Of a DNA stretch of 22,340 nucleotides, positions 14,838 to 21,945 are shown in pieces. Source of the stretch: UBA5972 sp964567685 (GTDB lineage: Bacteria > Pseudomonadota > Alphaproteobacteria > Rhodobacterales > Rhodobacteraceae); the NCBI GenBank assembly GCA_964567685.1, contig CAZMNO010000054.1, positions 1 to 22,340 of the forward strand. The letters run 5' to 3'. Below the pieces are notes generated by a model. The model was not told the DNA's origin, did not search any database, and was given only the letters and a program-made list of their open reading frames with translations. Position 1 is the first letter of the stretch; every line of letters begins with the position of its first letter. The translations under genes were made by a program, and so were the position numbers.

Positions 14838-15644
14838 TTGATCAGGTTTCTTCTATCCGTGTTCCTGTTCTTTGCAGTCAGTGTCGTTCAGGCAGGGGCC
14901 GAACGTCAACGTATTCTGGTGCAGTCCACGACGTCGACGCAAAACTCCGGGTTTTACGACTACATCCTGCCGATTTTTGAAAGAGAAGCCGGGTATGTTG
15001 TGGATGTGGTGGCTGTCGGAACCGGTCAGGCTATCCGCAATGCGATGAATGGAGATGCGGATGTTCTTTTGGTTCATGCACGCGCCGCCGAAGAGGCCTT
15101 CGTTGCCGAAAATTACGGCATGGCACGGGCCAATCTGATGTATAACGACTATGTGCTGATTGGTCCTGTGGAAGATCCGGCAGGTATTGGTGGGCAATCC
15201 TCACTAAAGGCGGCCATGCGCGCCATGGCGCAGAGCAATAAACCGTTTGTTTCGCGGGGTGATGACAGTGGCACGCATAAAAAGGAAAAGATGTTGTGGG
15301 CTTCGGCCGGGCTTGATCCAAAGGGCAGTTGGTACAGGGAAACCGGTTCGGGCATGGGGGCGACGATCCGCATGGCAGTTGAAATGGGCGGCTATACCCT
15401 GACAGACCGCGCAACCTGGATCGCCTTTGGCGACAAGGGTACTCACAGGGTTTTGTTTGAAGGCGATGCGAAGCTTTTCAACCAATATGGCATCATCGTC
15501 GTCAACCCGGCGAAATACACTCATGTCAACATCAAGGGCGCCCGTGCTTTTGTTGACTGGATGCTGTCAGAACGCGGGCAGGAGCTGATCGCGGCCTATC
15601 AGGTAAAGGGAAAGCAGCTATTTTTCCCCAATGGCGATTCCTGA
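14838..15644 (+). CDS. tupA: Tungstate ABC transporter substrate-binding protein
   Basis: A periplasmic oxyanion-binding protein of the TupA family that captures tungstate for import, usually by TupB (permease) and TupC (ATPase). The 268-residue chain has a signal peptide (MIRFLLSVFLFFAVSVVQAGA, cleavage about residue 21). It also has the ligand loop LVQSTTSTQNSGFYDYILP (TTST at 31-34) and the conserved SRGDDSGTHKKE, which supplies the second set of anion contacts. The start is TTG at 14838 with AGGGAG 6 bases upstream. Neither tupB nor tupC is adjacent: the next gene is on the opposite strand 2 bases beyond the stop. It is therefore an orphan binding protein here, possibly with transport partners elsewhere. 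Confidence 0.92.
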   Translation: MIRFLLSVFLFFAVSVVQAGAERQRILVQSTTSTQNSGFYDYILPIFEREAGYVVDVVAVGTGQAIRNAMNGDADVLLVHARAAEEAFVAENYGMARANLMYNDYVLIGPVEDPAGIGGQSSLKAAMRAMAQSNKPFVSRGDDSGTHKKEKMLWASAGLDPKGSWYRETGSGMGATIRMAVEMGGYTLTDRATWIAFGDKGTHRVLFEGDAKLFNQYGIIVVNPAKYTHVNIKGARAFVDWMLSERGQELIAAYQVKGKQLFFPNGDS

Positions 15645-15646
15645 GA

Positions 15647-16354
15647 TCATCGCGCAGAGGCGACCGCAAGACTGAGTTCGCGCAACAGCTTGCGTTTCAT
15701 CGCGCGGGAATAATCCGAATAGGTTGCGGCAACTTCCACAAAGGCCTGCGGTCCTTCGATCACATGGGTCAGAAAATAGCGCACCGGATCGGGGCGCGCG
15801 CCGGTAACAACCAGGCCGTTTACCGTGATTCCTTTGGTGCCGATGGCCCGCGAAATTGGCGCAACGTCTGGCCCGGCATTAGAAATGCCGTCGCCGGATA
15901 TGTCGATCACCCGGCGTCGGCATTTATCCGGCGCGTTCGCCAACGTCTGATCGGCGTGGATCAGCGCGCTGGAAATGCTCGTGTCCGCCATCCAGTAGCC
16001 CCGGGTTTGAGCGACAAACCGCTCAACGAATGGGATGATCGTTGCCCGCCCGTCGAGGCGATGCCAGCGTACGGCCACACGCTGCTGCGCGTCGCCCCCC
16101 CATTGCGTGACGCTGACCAGAATGCCGCCCGGCAGGAAAGAGATCATTTCGATCACGTCCTCTTCCAGAAAAGCCGAGGCGATACCGTCGCGCATCAGCC
16201 GGTATTCGAACTTGTCGACCGAGCGCGACACATCAAGCGCCACAACCAGCGCCACCTCGCAGGCCCCAAGAACCCCGGGCGCGCCAAGGCCCAGCGCAAC
16301 GACCAGCGCCCGGATCAGCCGCTTCATACGCGTCGGGTGGGCCCCACAGATCAT
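15647..16354 (-). CDS. DUF1194 exported vWA-like protein (paralog 3 of operon)
   Basis: A predicted periplasmic/secreted protein with a von Willebrand A-like fold, family DUF1194, function unknown. An N-terminal hydrophobic export signal (KRLIRALVVALGLGAPGVLGA) is followed by CEVALVVALDVSRSVD, where D41-x-S-x-S is a MIDAS-type metal site. KCRRRVIDISGDGISNAG supplies the second conserved Cys and a GDG loop. The end RAMKRKLLRELSLAVASAR is the family tail. The ATG at 16354 has AGGGA 6 bases upstream; ATG at 16327 would give a more ordinary signal peptide but has no Shine-Dalgarno. Last gene of a three-gene operon, 21 bases after the previous stop; it ends 2 bases from tupA, convergent. Confidence 0.88.
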   Translation of the reverse strand: MICGAHPTRMKRLIRALVVALGLGAPGVLGACEVALVVALDVSRSVDKFEYRLMRDGIASAFLEEDVIEMISFLPGGILVSVTQWGGDAQQRVAVRWHRLDGRATIIPFVERFVAQTRGYWMADTSISSALIHADQTLANAPDKCRRRVIDISGDGISNAGPDVAPISRAIGTKGITVNGLVVTGARPDPVRYFLTHVIEGPQAFVEVAATYSDYSRAMKRKLLRELSLAVASAR

Positions 16355-16375
16355 GTCGTTTCCCTTTCTTTGTCC

Positions 16376-17092
16376 TCAGTCCTTCCAGGCAACCGCCAAA
16401 CTCAGTTCGCGCAGTAATTTGCGCTTCATCGCTGCCTCAAAATCCTCAAAACCGAGGGCGATTTCAATGAAAGCGTCCGCGCCGTGGATGACTTCGTGGC
16501 GGTAATAGGATGAAAGCTCGGCGATTTCGTCTTCTGACACCTGATAGGGCGGGCTGTCGGTGCCGATGACCAGCCCATTGACCGTCGTTTGCGCAAACCC
16601 GGCCCCGCGTTTGGCCACTTGCGGCCGGTATCCGTCATTGTTCTTGCCATCACCCGATATATCAACCGTTTGCTCCCAGCACTCAGGTGCCTGATCCAGA
16701 AGCTGAACAGCGAAACTGAGCGCATGACCATTCGCAGTGGGGCGGGTGCCGACAGGGCGGGGCTGGCGTGCCAATATGCCTGCGATTGCAATGAGATCAG
16801 CTGATGTTTTAAGAGCCGTCCATTGAATGATCACGCGTTGATCATGGCGTCCGCTCCATTCGAAGACCGCGAGATTCACCGGGGTTTGCGGTTGAGAAAG
16901 CAATAGGGCCTGAACCTCGGCATCCAACAGGGCACCGGCAAGCCCCTGCATTTGCAGCGAATATTCCTTTGCGTCAACTGATGAAGAGACATCAAGCGCT
17001 ATCACCAGAGCCTGACGGCAATTGGCAAGTAGGGGGGCTGCCCACAGGTTCAGGACCAGCATGATCGCCGCACATCGCAGATTGGCTTTCAT
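16376..17092 (-). CDS. DUF1194 exported vWA-like protein (paralog 2 of operon)
   Basis: A 238-residue DUF1194 protein. The signal peptide MKANLRCAAIMLVLNLWAAPLLA precedes NCRQALVIALDVSSSVD (Cys25; D34-x-S-x-S MIDAS motif). CWEQTVDISGDGKNND carries the second cysteine and GDG loop, and AAMKRKLLRELSLAVAWKD is the conserved tail. Its ATG overlaps the stop of the preceding paralog (ATGA, 17092-17089), so translation is coupled. It is the most divergent of the three operon members: the CRRRVID arm reads CWEQTVD, and the final loop contains EDEIAELSSYYRHEVIHG. Metal-dependent ligand binding at the cell envelope is a reasonable inference from the fold; the partner is unknown. Confidence 0.88.
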   Translation of the reverse strand: MKANLRCAAIMLVLNLWAAPLLANCRQALVIALDVSSSVDAKEYSLQMQGLAGALLDAEVQALLLSQPQTPVNLAVFEWSGRHDQRVIIQWTALKTSADLIAIAGILARQPRPVGTRPTANGHALSFAVQLLDQAPECWEQTVDISGDGKNNDGYRPQVAKRGAGFAQTTVNGLVIGTDSPPYQVSEDEIAELSSYYRHEVIHGADAFIEIALGFEDFEAAMKRKLLRELSLAVAWKD

Positions 17093-17793
17093 CCCGGTGG
17101 GTCTGTGGCTTCAATATCCGCAACGCTGGGGGTCAACTCGCGCAGCAATTTGCGAAACATGGCGCGGGGGAAATCATCATATCCGTTGGAAAGCTCGACA
17201 AATGACAAGGGGCCGCGTTTGACCTCGGCCAGATAGTAGACCAGCGGATCAGGGGTCGCACCGCGCACCACCAGCCCGTTGATGGTCACACCGCTGGCTG
17301 CAATCTCATCTGCCACCGGCCCGGTATCAAGCCCGGTATTGCGGACCCCATCACCGGAAATGTCGATCACCCGGCGACGACACTCCACCGGTGCCGTCTG
17401 GCCAAGCGATGCCGCATGCGCCAGCGCGTTTCCGGGTGCGGTCAGATCGAACCGGTAAACCCGTTTCATGGCATCAATCTCGTTTGCGAAAGCGGCAAGG
17501 CTTCCTGCGTCTTTCAGATGTCGCCATGGGGTCATCTGCCTCTGTTGCTCAGGCCCACTCCACTGCGTGACGGTTGCCAGAACGCCACCTTTCAGCCAGC
17601 CCACCAGTTCGATGATCTCTTCATTGCGAAAAGCCTCGGCGGTGCCATGTCGGATCAGGTCGAACTCTTCAGGATTGACCGAGCGCGACACATCCATCGC
17701 TAGAACCAGTTCCACCCCACAATTCTCCTGCGACTGAGCAGGCAGGCTGGCCAGCGTCAGCAGGGCTGTGCAGAGGGCGGTAAAGAGGCGCAA
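17089..17793 (-). CDS. DUF1194 exported vWA-like protein (paralog 1 of operon)
   Basis: A 234-residue DUF1194 protein, first gene of the three-paralog operon. Signal peptide MRLFTALCTALLTLASLPAQS, then ENCGVELVLAMDVSRSVNPEEF (Cys25; D34-x-S-x-S). ECRRRVIDISGDGVRNTG provides the second Cys and GDG loop, and the tail reads RAMFRKLLRELTPSV. The start is TTG at 17793, chosen because GGGAGG lies 6 bases upstream and the signal peptide begins there. A promoter with a perfect TTGACA -35 lies 36-65 bases upstream of the start. Paralog 3 matches it more closely (QWSGPEQQRQ against QWGGDAQQRV) than paralog 2 does, suggesting successive tandem duplication. Confidence 0.88.
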   Translation of the reverse strand: MRLFTALCTALLTLASLPAQSQENCGVELVLAMDVSRSVNPEEFDLIRHGTAEAFRNEEIIELVGWLKGGVLATVTQWSGPEQQRQMTPWRHLKDAGSLAAFANEIDAMKRVYRFDLTAPGNALAHAASLGQTAPVECRRRVIDISGDGVRNTGLDTGPVADEIAASGVTINGLVVRGATPDPLVYYLAEVKRGPLSFVELSNGYDDFPRAMFRKLLRELTPSVADIEATDPPG

Positions 17794-17828
17794 GCGGTCC
17801 CTCCCGTAGGTTCACGGTTTATGGCGCA

Positions 17829-17858
17829 ACTATGAAAGCGTTGCATTGGTGCTGTCAA
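17829..17858 (-). promoter_or_regulatory. Promoter of the DUF1194 operon
   Basis: TTGACA (17858-17853), an 18-base spacer, CATAGT (17834-17829) on the minus strand. Predicted start near 17822, leaving a leader of about 28 bases before the TTG start codon. Confidence 0.55.
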
Positions 17859-17879
17859 TTCACTGATCCGACAGAAGCC

Positions 17880-17899
17880 GGGATCGAAAGTGTGATCCC
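17880..17899 (-). terminator. Weak hairpin after the glyoxalase-family gene
   Basis: GGGATC (17880-17885) and GATCCC (17894-17899) flank an 8-base loop, 25 bases beyond the stop of the minus-strand VOC gene and just upstream of the DUF1194 promoter. It has no good T-run; it may separate the two transcripts. Confidence 0.3.
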
Positions 17900-17924
17900 G
17901 CCTTTCAGATCGTCCCTTCAGGAT

Positions 17925-18356
17925 TCACCAATGCCCGACACTTTCCATACTGGCCCAAGGCTCGGCCAGCGGCAGCGCCCCGCCTTTCTGCAAAAGCTCG
18001 ATCGAGATATTGTCAGGCGAGCGGATGAAAGCCATGCGCCCGTCGCGCGGCGGGCGGTTGATGATCACCCCCGCGTCCGACAGGAACTGGCAGGTCGCAT
18101 AGATGTCATCGACCTCATAGGCCAGATGGCCGAAATGGCGGCTGTCAGAGGGCAGGCCGTCATCGCCATCCCAGTTATAGGTCAACTCCAGAATCGCTTC
18201 GGGCTGACCGGGGGCGGCGAGGTAAATCAGGGTGAACCGCCCGGCCTCGCTTTCAAAACGGCGCTGTTCTTCCAGCCCCAGAAGGTCGCAATAGAAATGA
18301 AGTGAAGGTGCAAGCTCTTTCACGCGCACCATCGTGTGCAGGTACCGAATGGTCAT
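17925..18356 (-). CDS. Glyoxalase I-like (VOC superfamily) protein
   Basis: A 143-residue vicinal-oxygen-chelate protein resembling lactoylglutathione lyase, which isomerises the methylglyoxal-glutathione hemithioacetal to S-lactoylglutathione. The two beta-alpha-beta-beta-beta modules carry the expected metal ligands: His7 (RYLHTMVRV), Glu57 (ILELTYNWD), His77 (FGHLAYEVDD) and Glu120 (ISIELLQKG). NWD after the first Glu and RSPDNISIELL near the end are typical of GloA. Start ATG 18356 fits the family N-terminus; the Shine-Dalgarno is weak. It lies 67 bases downstream of the disrupted DUF817 gene, probably in the same transcript. The GloA assignment is likely but another VOC substrate is possible. 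Confidence 0.85.
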   Translation of the reverse strand: MTIRYLHTMVRVKELAPSLHFYCDLLGLEEQRRFESEAGRFTLIYLAAPGQPEAILELTYNWDGDDGLPSDSRHFGHLAYEVDDIYATCQFLSDAGVIINRPPRDGRMAFIRSPDNISIELLQKGGALPLAEPWASMESVGHW

Positions 18357-18423
18357 GGATCTGTTCCTATCATCTGATCTGTTCCGGCTCTTTCAAAGAG
18401 CAGAGCGCAAGCCCTGCCAACTG

Positions 18424-19293
18424 TCAATCGCGTTTGGCGGGCCGTTCGCGGTCTGACGACAGCACATCGCGAAAAACCAGCGTCACCAGAACGAAGCTGA
18501 CATAAAGCAACAGATACCACGAACCGAATTTGCCAAAGGACACAAAGGCACCCTGCGCCTGTCCGGGATAGGCCCAGGTGGCGGTGAATGTGCCGATATT
18601 TTCTGCAATCCAGACAAAAAAGGCAGACAGGAATGCCGCCAGCGGCAGAGGCATCCAGCGCGGCGTGCCGTCAATGAAAAACCAGATCCTTGTGCGCCAG
18701 TAAAGCAGGATTGTAGCGGCAAATAAGGCGATGCGAATGTCAAGAATATAGTGATGGGTAAAGAAGTTAGCGTAGATCGCGGCACCCAGGAACAAGGTCA
18801 GCCAAAAGGGTGGGTAGGGGGCGAAACGCATGTGAAAAATGCGGATCACCCGCGCCATGTAAGACCCGATGGAGGCATACATGAAACCTGAAAACAGCGG
18901 CACACCCATGATCTCGGCAATGCCCTGATCGGGGTAATCCCAACTGCCCATTTGCAGTTTGAACACTTCCATCACCGTACCTACGACGTGATAAATCAGG
19001 ATAACCTTGGCCTCGTCCCAGGTTTCCATCCTCAGCTATAAAAAGAGCGCCTGAATGCTGAGCGCAAACAAGAACAGCGCGTCATAGCGGCGTATGAGCC
19101 AGTCTTCCTGCCAGATCGCTTTGGTCAGAATGATCGCGATCAGCAACAGGCCGCCAAAGAGCGCGGCCCAGCCCTGTTTCAGCACGAACATGACAAACTC
19201 AACCAGCCAGCCCGGCAGCCGCGACCGGGCCCAGTCGCCAAGACGGCGTTCAAGGCGGGTATTTTTGAGGTGGTTTTCCAGAGGTGAAATCGC
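18424..19293 (-). pseudogene. DUF817 integral membrane protein gene, interrupted by TAG
   Basis: The 201-codon frame from ATG 19029 encodes a DUF817 membrane protein (KLQMGSWDYP, GFMYASIGSYMARVIRIF, ENIGTFTATWAYPGQAQGAF), but the family is longer at the N-terminus. Upstream in the same frame, codons 19293-19039 encode a continuous family-like segment (LGDWARSRLPGWLVEF, LKQGWAALFGGLLLIAIIL, RRYDALFLFALSIQALFL). One TAG at 19038-19036 separates the two parts, where a Tyr-type codon would be expected (QALFL-stop-LRMET). The 5' part also has no ATG, GTG or TTG before Met 19191. The simplest reading is a recent nonsense mutation, possibly with a lost start. Sequencing error or readthrough cannot be excluded. 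AGG touches ATG 19029, too close for a useful ribosome site. Confidence 0.8.
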
Positions 19294-19315
19294 TTATCTT
19301 AGAATGCGGACAGGC

Positions 19316-20068
19316 TCAATCCTGTGCGCCGAGTCTAGCCCGCACTGGGACCAGTGGGAAAGGGGGCAGATGCCCTGACACCTGATCGGTCACCTCGCGC
19401 AACAGCTTTAGCTTGATGCGCTCGGCGTAATCCTCAAACCCGTTGGCGGTCATCACGAACGCATTTTCCCCGGCGATGACGTTTTCCCAGAAATAGGCCG
19501 TCAGATCGGCCTCGGACCCTTCGATTACCAGCGCATTGACGGTGAAACCGTCGCGCCAGAGCTGGCTGCGCAAGCTTGCGGGCTCCACGCCTTCGTTGGA
19601 GGAACCATCGCCCGACACATCGATCACTCGCCGTTTGCACTCATCGACCCCGTGAAACTGGCTGACGGTAAACTCCAGTGCCGCCCCGATGGCGGTGGAA
19701 TAGTTGCGCCGGTTGCGCGGTGCGGCCTCCACCTTGCGGGCAAAGGCAACGGCATCTTCAAAACGGCGGATCTTGCTCCAGCCGACGGCGACCATTTGCC
19801 GGTGATCGCCTGTCCACTGCACCAGCATCACCTGCGCCTGGGCCCTGACCAGCGCATCCGCCACGGTGCCGTCGCGCAGGGCGTCCGCCAGCCCATCCAT
19901 CTGCAGGCGAAACTCCTCCTGATCGACGGAGCCTGAGATATCGACCGCCAGCGCCAGCGCGATATCGCAGGCCCAAAGCCTCTGCGGCCATAAAAGAAGC
20001 AGCGCCAGGAAAAGAAATCGCCGCCTGCGACCCCCTTTATCTTGCGGTTTGCTGATACATTGCTGCAA
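19316..20068 (-). CDS. DUF1194 exported vWA-like protein (separate fourth paralog)
   Basis: The fourth DUF1194 paralog, about 250 residues. A basic GGRRRRFLFLALLLLWPQRLWA export signal is followed by CDIALALAVDISGSVDQEEF (D-x-S-x-S MIDAS motif). CKRRVIDVSGDGSSNEG carries the second Cys and GDG loop, and the tail is ERIKLKLLREVTDQVSG. The start is uncertain: the frame is open to 20128, which would overlap thyX. ATG 20095 lacks a ribosome site, and TTG 20068 gives the shortest extension before the signal and is used here. The four arginines before FLFLA faintly resemble a Tat motif. It is divergent from thyX and sits 22 bases upstream of the DUF817 open frame on the same strand. Confidence 0.85.
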   Translation of the reverse strand: MQQCISKPQDKGGRRRRFLFLALLLLWPQRLWACDIALALAVDISGSVDQEEFRLQMDGLADALRDGTVADALVRAQAQVMLVQWTGDHRQMVAVGWSKIRRFEDAVAFARKVEAAPRNRRNYSTAIGAALEFTVSQFHGVDECKRRVIDVSGDGSSNEGVEPASLRSQLWRDGFTVNALVIEGSEADLTAYFWENVIAGENAFVMTANGFEDYAERIKLKLLREVTDQVSGHLPPFPLVPVRARLGAQD

Positions 20069-20107
20069 TATGTAGTTCTCTCGAATCTGCACCATTAGGA
20101 AGATGAT

Positions 20108-21022
20108 ATGCCGCTGACGCCGGAACAACAGGAAGAAATCACCGAGGCCCGCTCACAAACGCGCGAGACGATCAGGGCCACCGTTCCGGGGATGGAGGAT
20201 CATCTTTACAAGGCGCATCCGGTGCTCGACCACGGGTTTGTGCGGGTGATCGACTATATGGGTGACGATTCAGCCATCTGTCAGGCCGCTAGGGTCAGCT
20301 ATGGCAAGGGCACCAAGGCGGTGACCAATGACGAAGGCCTGATCCGCTATCTGATGCGCCACTGGCACTCGACACCGTTCGAGATGTGCGAGGTCAAGTT
20401 TCACGTCAAACTGCCGGTTTTCGTGGCGCGACAGTGGATCCGCCACCGCACCGCCAACGTCAACGAATACTCGGCCCGCTATTCGATCCTTGATCGGGAG
20501 TTCTACATCCCCGCACCGGACGCGCTGGCCGCACAGTCGACCGTCAACAATCAGGGCAGGGGGGAGCTGCTGGAAGGAGAGGAGGCAGCGCGCGTACTGG
20601 AACTGCTGAAATCGGACTCGGGCCGCGCCTATGATCACTATGAGGATATGCTGAGCCAGGACGGCCAGAAGGGTCTGGCGCGCGAACTGGCGCGGATGAA
20701 CCTGCCGGCCAATGTTTACACGCAGTGGTACTGGAAGGTCGATCTGCATAATCTCTTTCATTTCCTGCGCCTGCGCGCCGACGTTCACGCGCAATACGAG
20801 ATCAGGGTCTATGCCGAAGAGATGTGCCGGATCGTCGCCGACTGGGTGCCACTGGCGTTCGGTGCGTTCGAGGATTACCGGCTGGGTGGTGTGCAGCTAT
20901 CGGGTAAGGCGATTGACTGCGTGAGGCGTATGCTTAAAGGTGAAGAGGTGACGCGGGAGAGTTCGGGGATGTCCGCGGGGGAATGGCGGGAGTTTGAGGG
21001 GGTTTTGCGCGACCCCAGCTAA
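20108..21022 (+). CDS. thyX: Flavin-dependent thymidylate synthase ThyX
   Basis: ThyX makes dTMP from dUMP using FAD, NADPH and methylenetetrahydrofolate, replacing ThyA; it is a cytosolic homotetramer. The 304-residue product has the signature RHRTANVNEYSARYS, in which R112-H-R is followed by seven residues and S122 (RHRX7S). Flanking segments HWHSTPFEMCEVKFHVKLPVFVARQW and WYWKVDLHNLFHFLRLR complete the FAD/dUMP site. AGGAAG lies upstream of the ATG at 20108. The gene is divergent from the fourth DUF1194 gene and its TAA lies in the loop of a hairpin. No anomaly in the coding sequence. Confidence 0.97.
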   Translation: MPLTPEQQEEITEARSQTRETIRATVPGMEDHLYKAHPVLDHGFVRVIDYMGDDSAICQAARVSYGKGTKAVTNDEGLIRYLMRHWHSTPFEMCEVKFHVKLPVFVARQWIRHRTANVNEYSARYSILDREFYIPAPDALAAQSTVNNQGRGELLEGEEAARVLELLKSDSGRAYDHYEDMLSQDGQKGLARELARMNLPANVYTQWYWKVDLHNLFHFLRLRADVHAQYEIRVYAEEMCRIVADWVPLAFGAFEDYRLGGVQLSGKAIDCVRRMLKGEEVTRESSGMSAGEWREFEGVLRDPS

Positions 21023-21029
21023 GCTGGGG
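21013..21029 (+). other. Hairpin whose loop is the thyX stop codon
   Basis: CCCCAGC (21013-21019), TAA (21020-21022) and GCTGGGG (21023-21029) form a perfect 7-bp stem with the thyX stop codon as its 3-base loop. It is followed by GCAAAAGG, not a T-run, so it is not a classical terminator. It may protect the 3' end or affect termination of translation. Confidence 0.5.
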
Positions 21030-21108
21030 GCAAAAGGTTCCAGTGGAGTGTCTTGAACGCAAAACGGGCGCGGCGCGAGCCGTGGCCTGGATCTGAAAGT
21101 AAGATGAA

Positions 21109-21945
21109 ATGTCCTTCTACGTCGCGCCACCGTCTGAGTATAGTTTTTCTCAGACTCACATAACGCCGATCTATAGTGATGGGATCGCCGAAGGTGGTGG
21201 CACAGGATTTTTGACGCGAGTCGGTGACGATTATTGGCTTGTCACTTGTAGGCACGTTGTCGATCCGACCTATCGACCTATGAATCAAGGTAGACGCAAT
21301 GCCAACTTACTCCGGGTTGTACTTACCGGATTTGGGCTCAAAAAGCAGGATGAACAGCGTTACCACACGAGATACGTCGCAAACTTCGATGTTGGGGAAC
21401 TAAACTTCGGTAGCGACGATAACGATCTTGCTGCTATTTTAGTCCCAAAAGATCGCTTTCCAATTGTAGAGGGCAAGACTTCAACGCTCCCAAGAGATGT
21501 TGACGTGGATTTGTTGGCGGATTTGGAATATCTCCAGAAACTTTATCCGGGCGAGCAAGTTGCGTTTTCAGGATACCCTTCAAACTCACCTGTTTCTGAA
21601 GAGCAAGTTGGAACAGGTCAGTTGATACACTTTAGAGATCCCTTGTATCGGCAAGGCGTGTTGGCACGCCATGCTGTTCTCGAGCACAGTGTTGATGGGG
21701 CTTTGGGTTCAGGGTATTGCCTTGTTGACGCGTTTGCGCAAAGTGGCTTTTCGGGAGCACCACTCATTGCTCTCCAAAAGGCTCTGCCACCTGGGGCAAT
21801 AAAATTCGCAGATTTCCGACCGATGGCTGTTATCGGTCTCATTTGTGGACACTATAGGAGCGGTGGTGATCGGTCAGATGGGATCCACGCGGGATTATCG
21901 TATTTCGTTTCTTCTCGACATATTCGGACCTGTCTGGATGTCTAG
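21109..21945 (+). CDS. Trypsin-like serine protease domain protein
   Basis: A 278-residue protein that appears to be a free-standing chymotrypsin-fold protease without signal peptide, hence probably cytoplasmic. A full triad is visible: His49 in WLVTCRHVVD, Asp106 in DDNDLAAILV and Ser215 in AQSGFSGAPLIAL (GxSGAP type). The N-terminal GGGTGFLTRVGDDYWLVTCRHV is the classic first barrel. No PDZ domain or other partner domain is fused. Base composition is clearly more AT-rich than in the neighbouring genes, suggesting horizontal acquisition. The Shine-Dalgarno is weak. Substrate unknown. Similar stand-alone trypsin-like proteins occur beside conflict-system genes, but no partner gene except a tiny membrane ORF is visible here. 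Confidence 0.78.
   Translation: MSFYVAPPSEYSFSQTHITPIYSDGIAEGGGTGFLTRVGDDYWLVTCRHVVDPTYRPMNQGRRNANLLRVVLTGFGLKKQDEQRYHTRYVANFDVGELNFGSDDNDLAAILVPKDRFPIVEGKTSTLPRDVDVDLLADLEYLQKLYPGEQVAFSGYPSNSPVSEEQVGTGQLIHFRDPLYRQGVLARHAVLEHSVDGALGSGYCLVDAFAQSGFSGAPLIALQKALPPGAIKFADFRPMAVIGLICGHYRSGGDRSDGIHAGLSYFVSSRHIRTCLDV

Noticed and set aside
19316..20128. DUF1194 paralog 4 starting at 20128
   Set aside because: This start would lie inside the thyX coding sequence and adds a non-signal N-terminal extension; a start at 20095 or 20068 is more likely.
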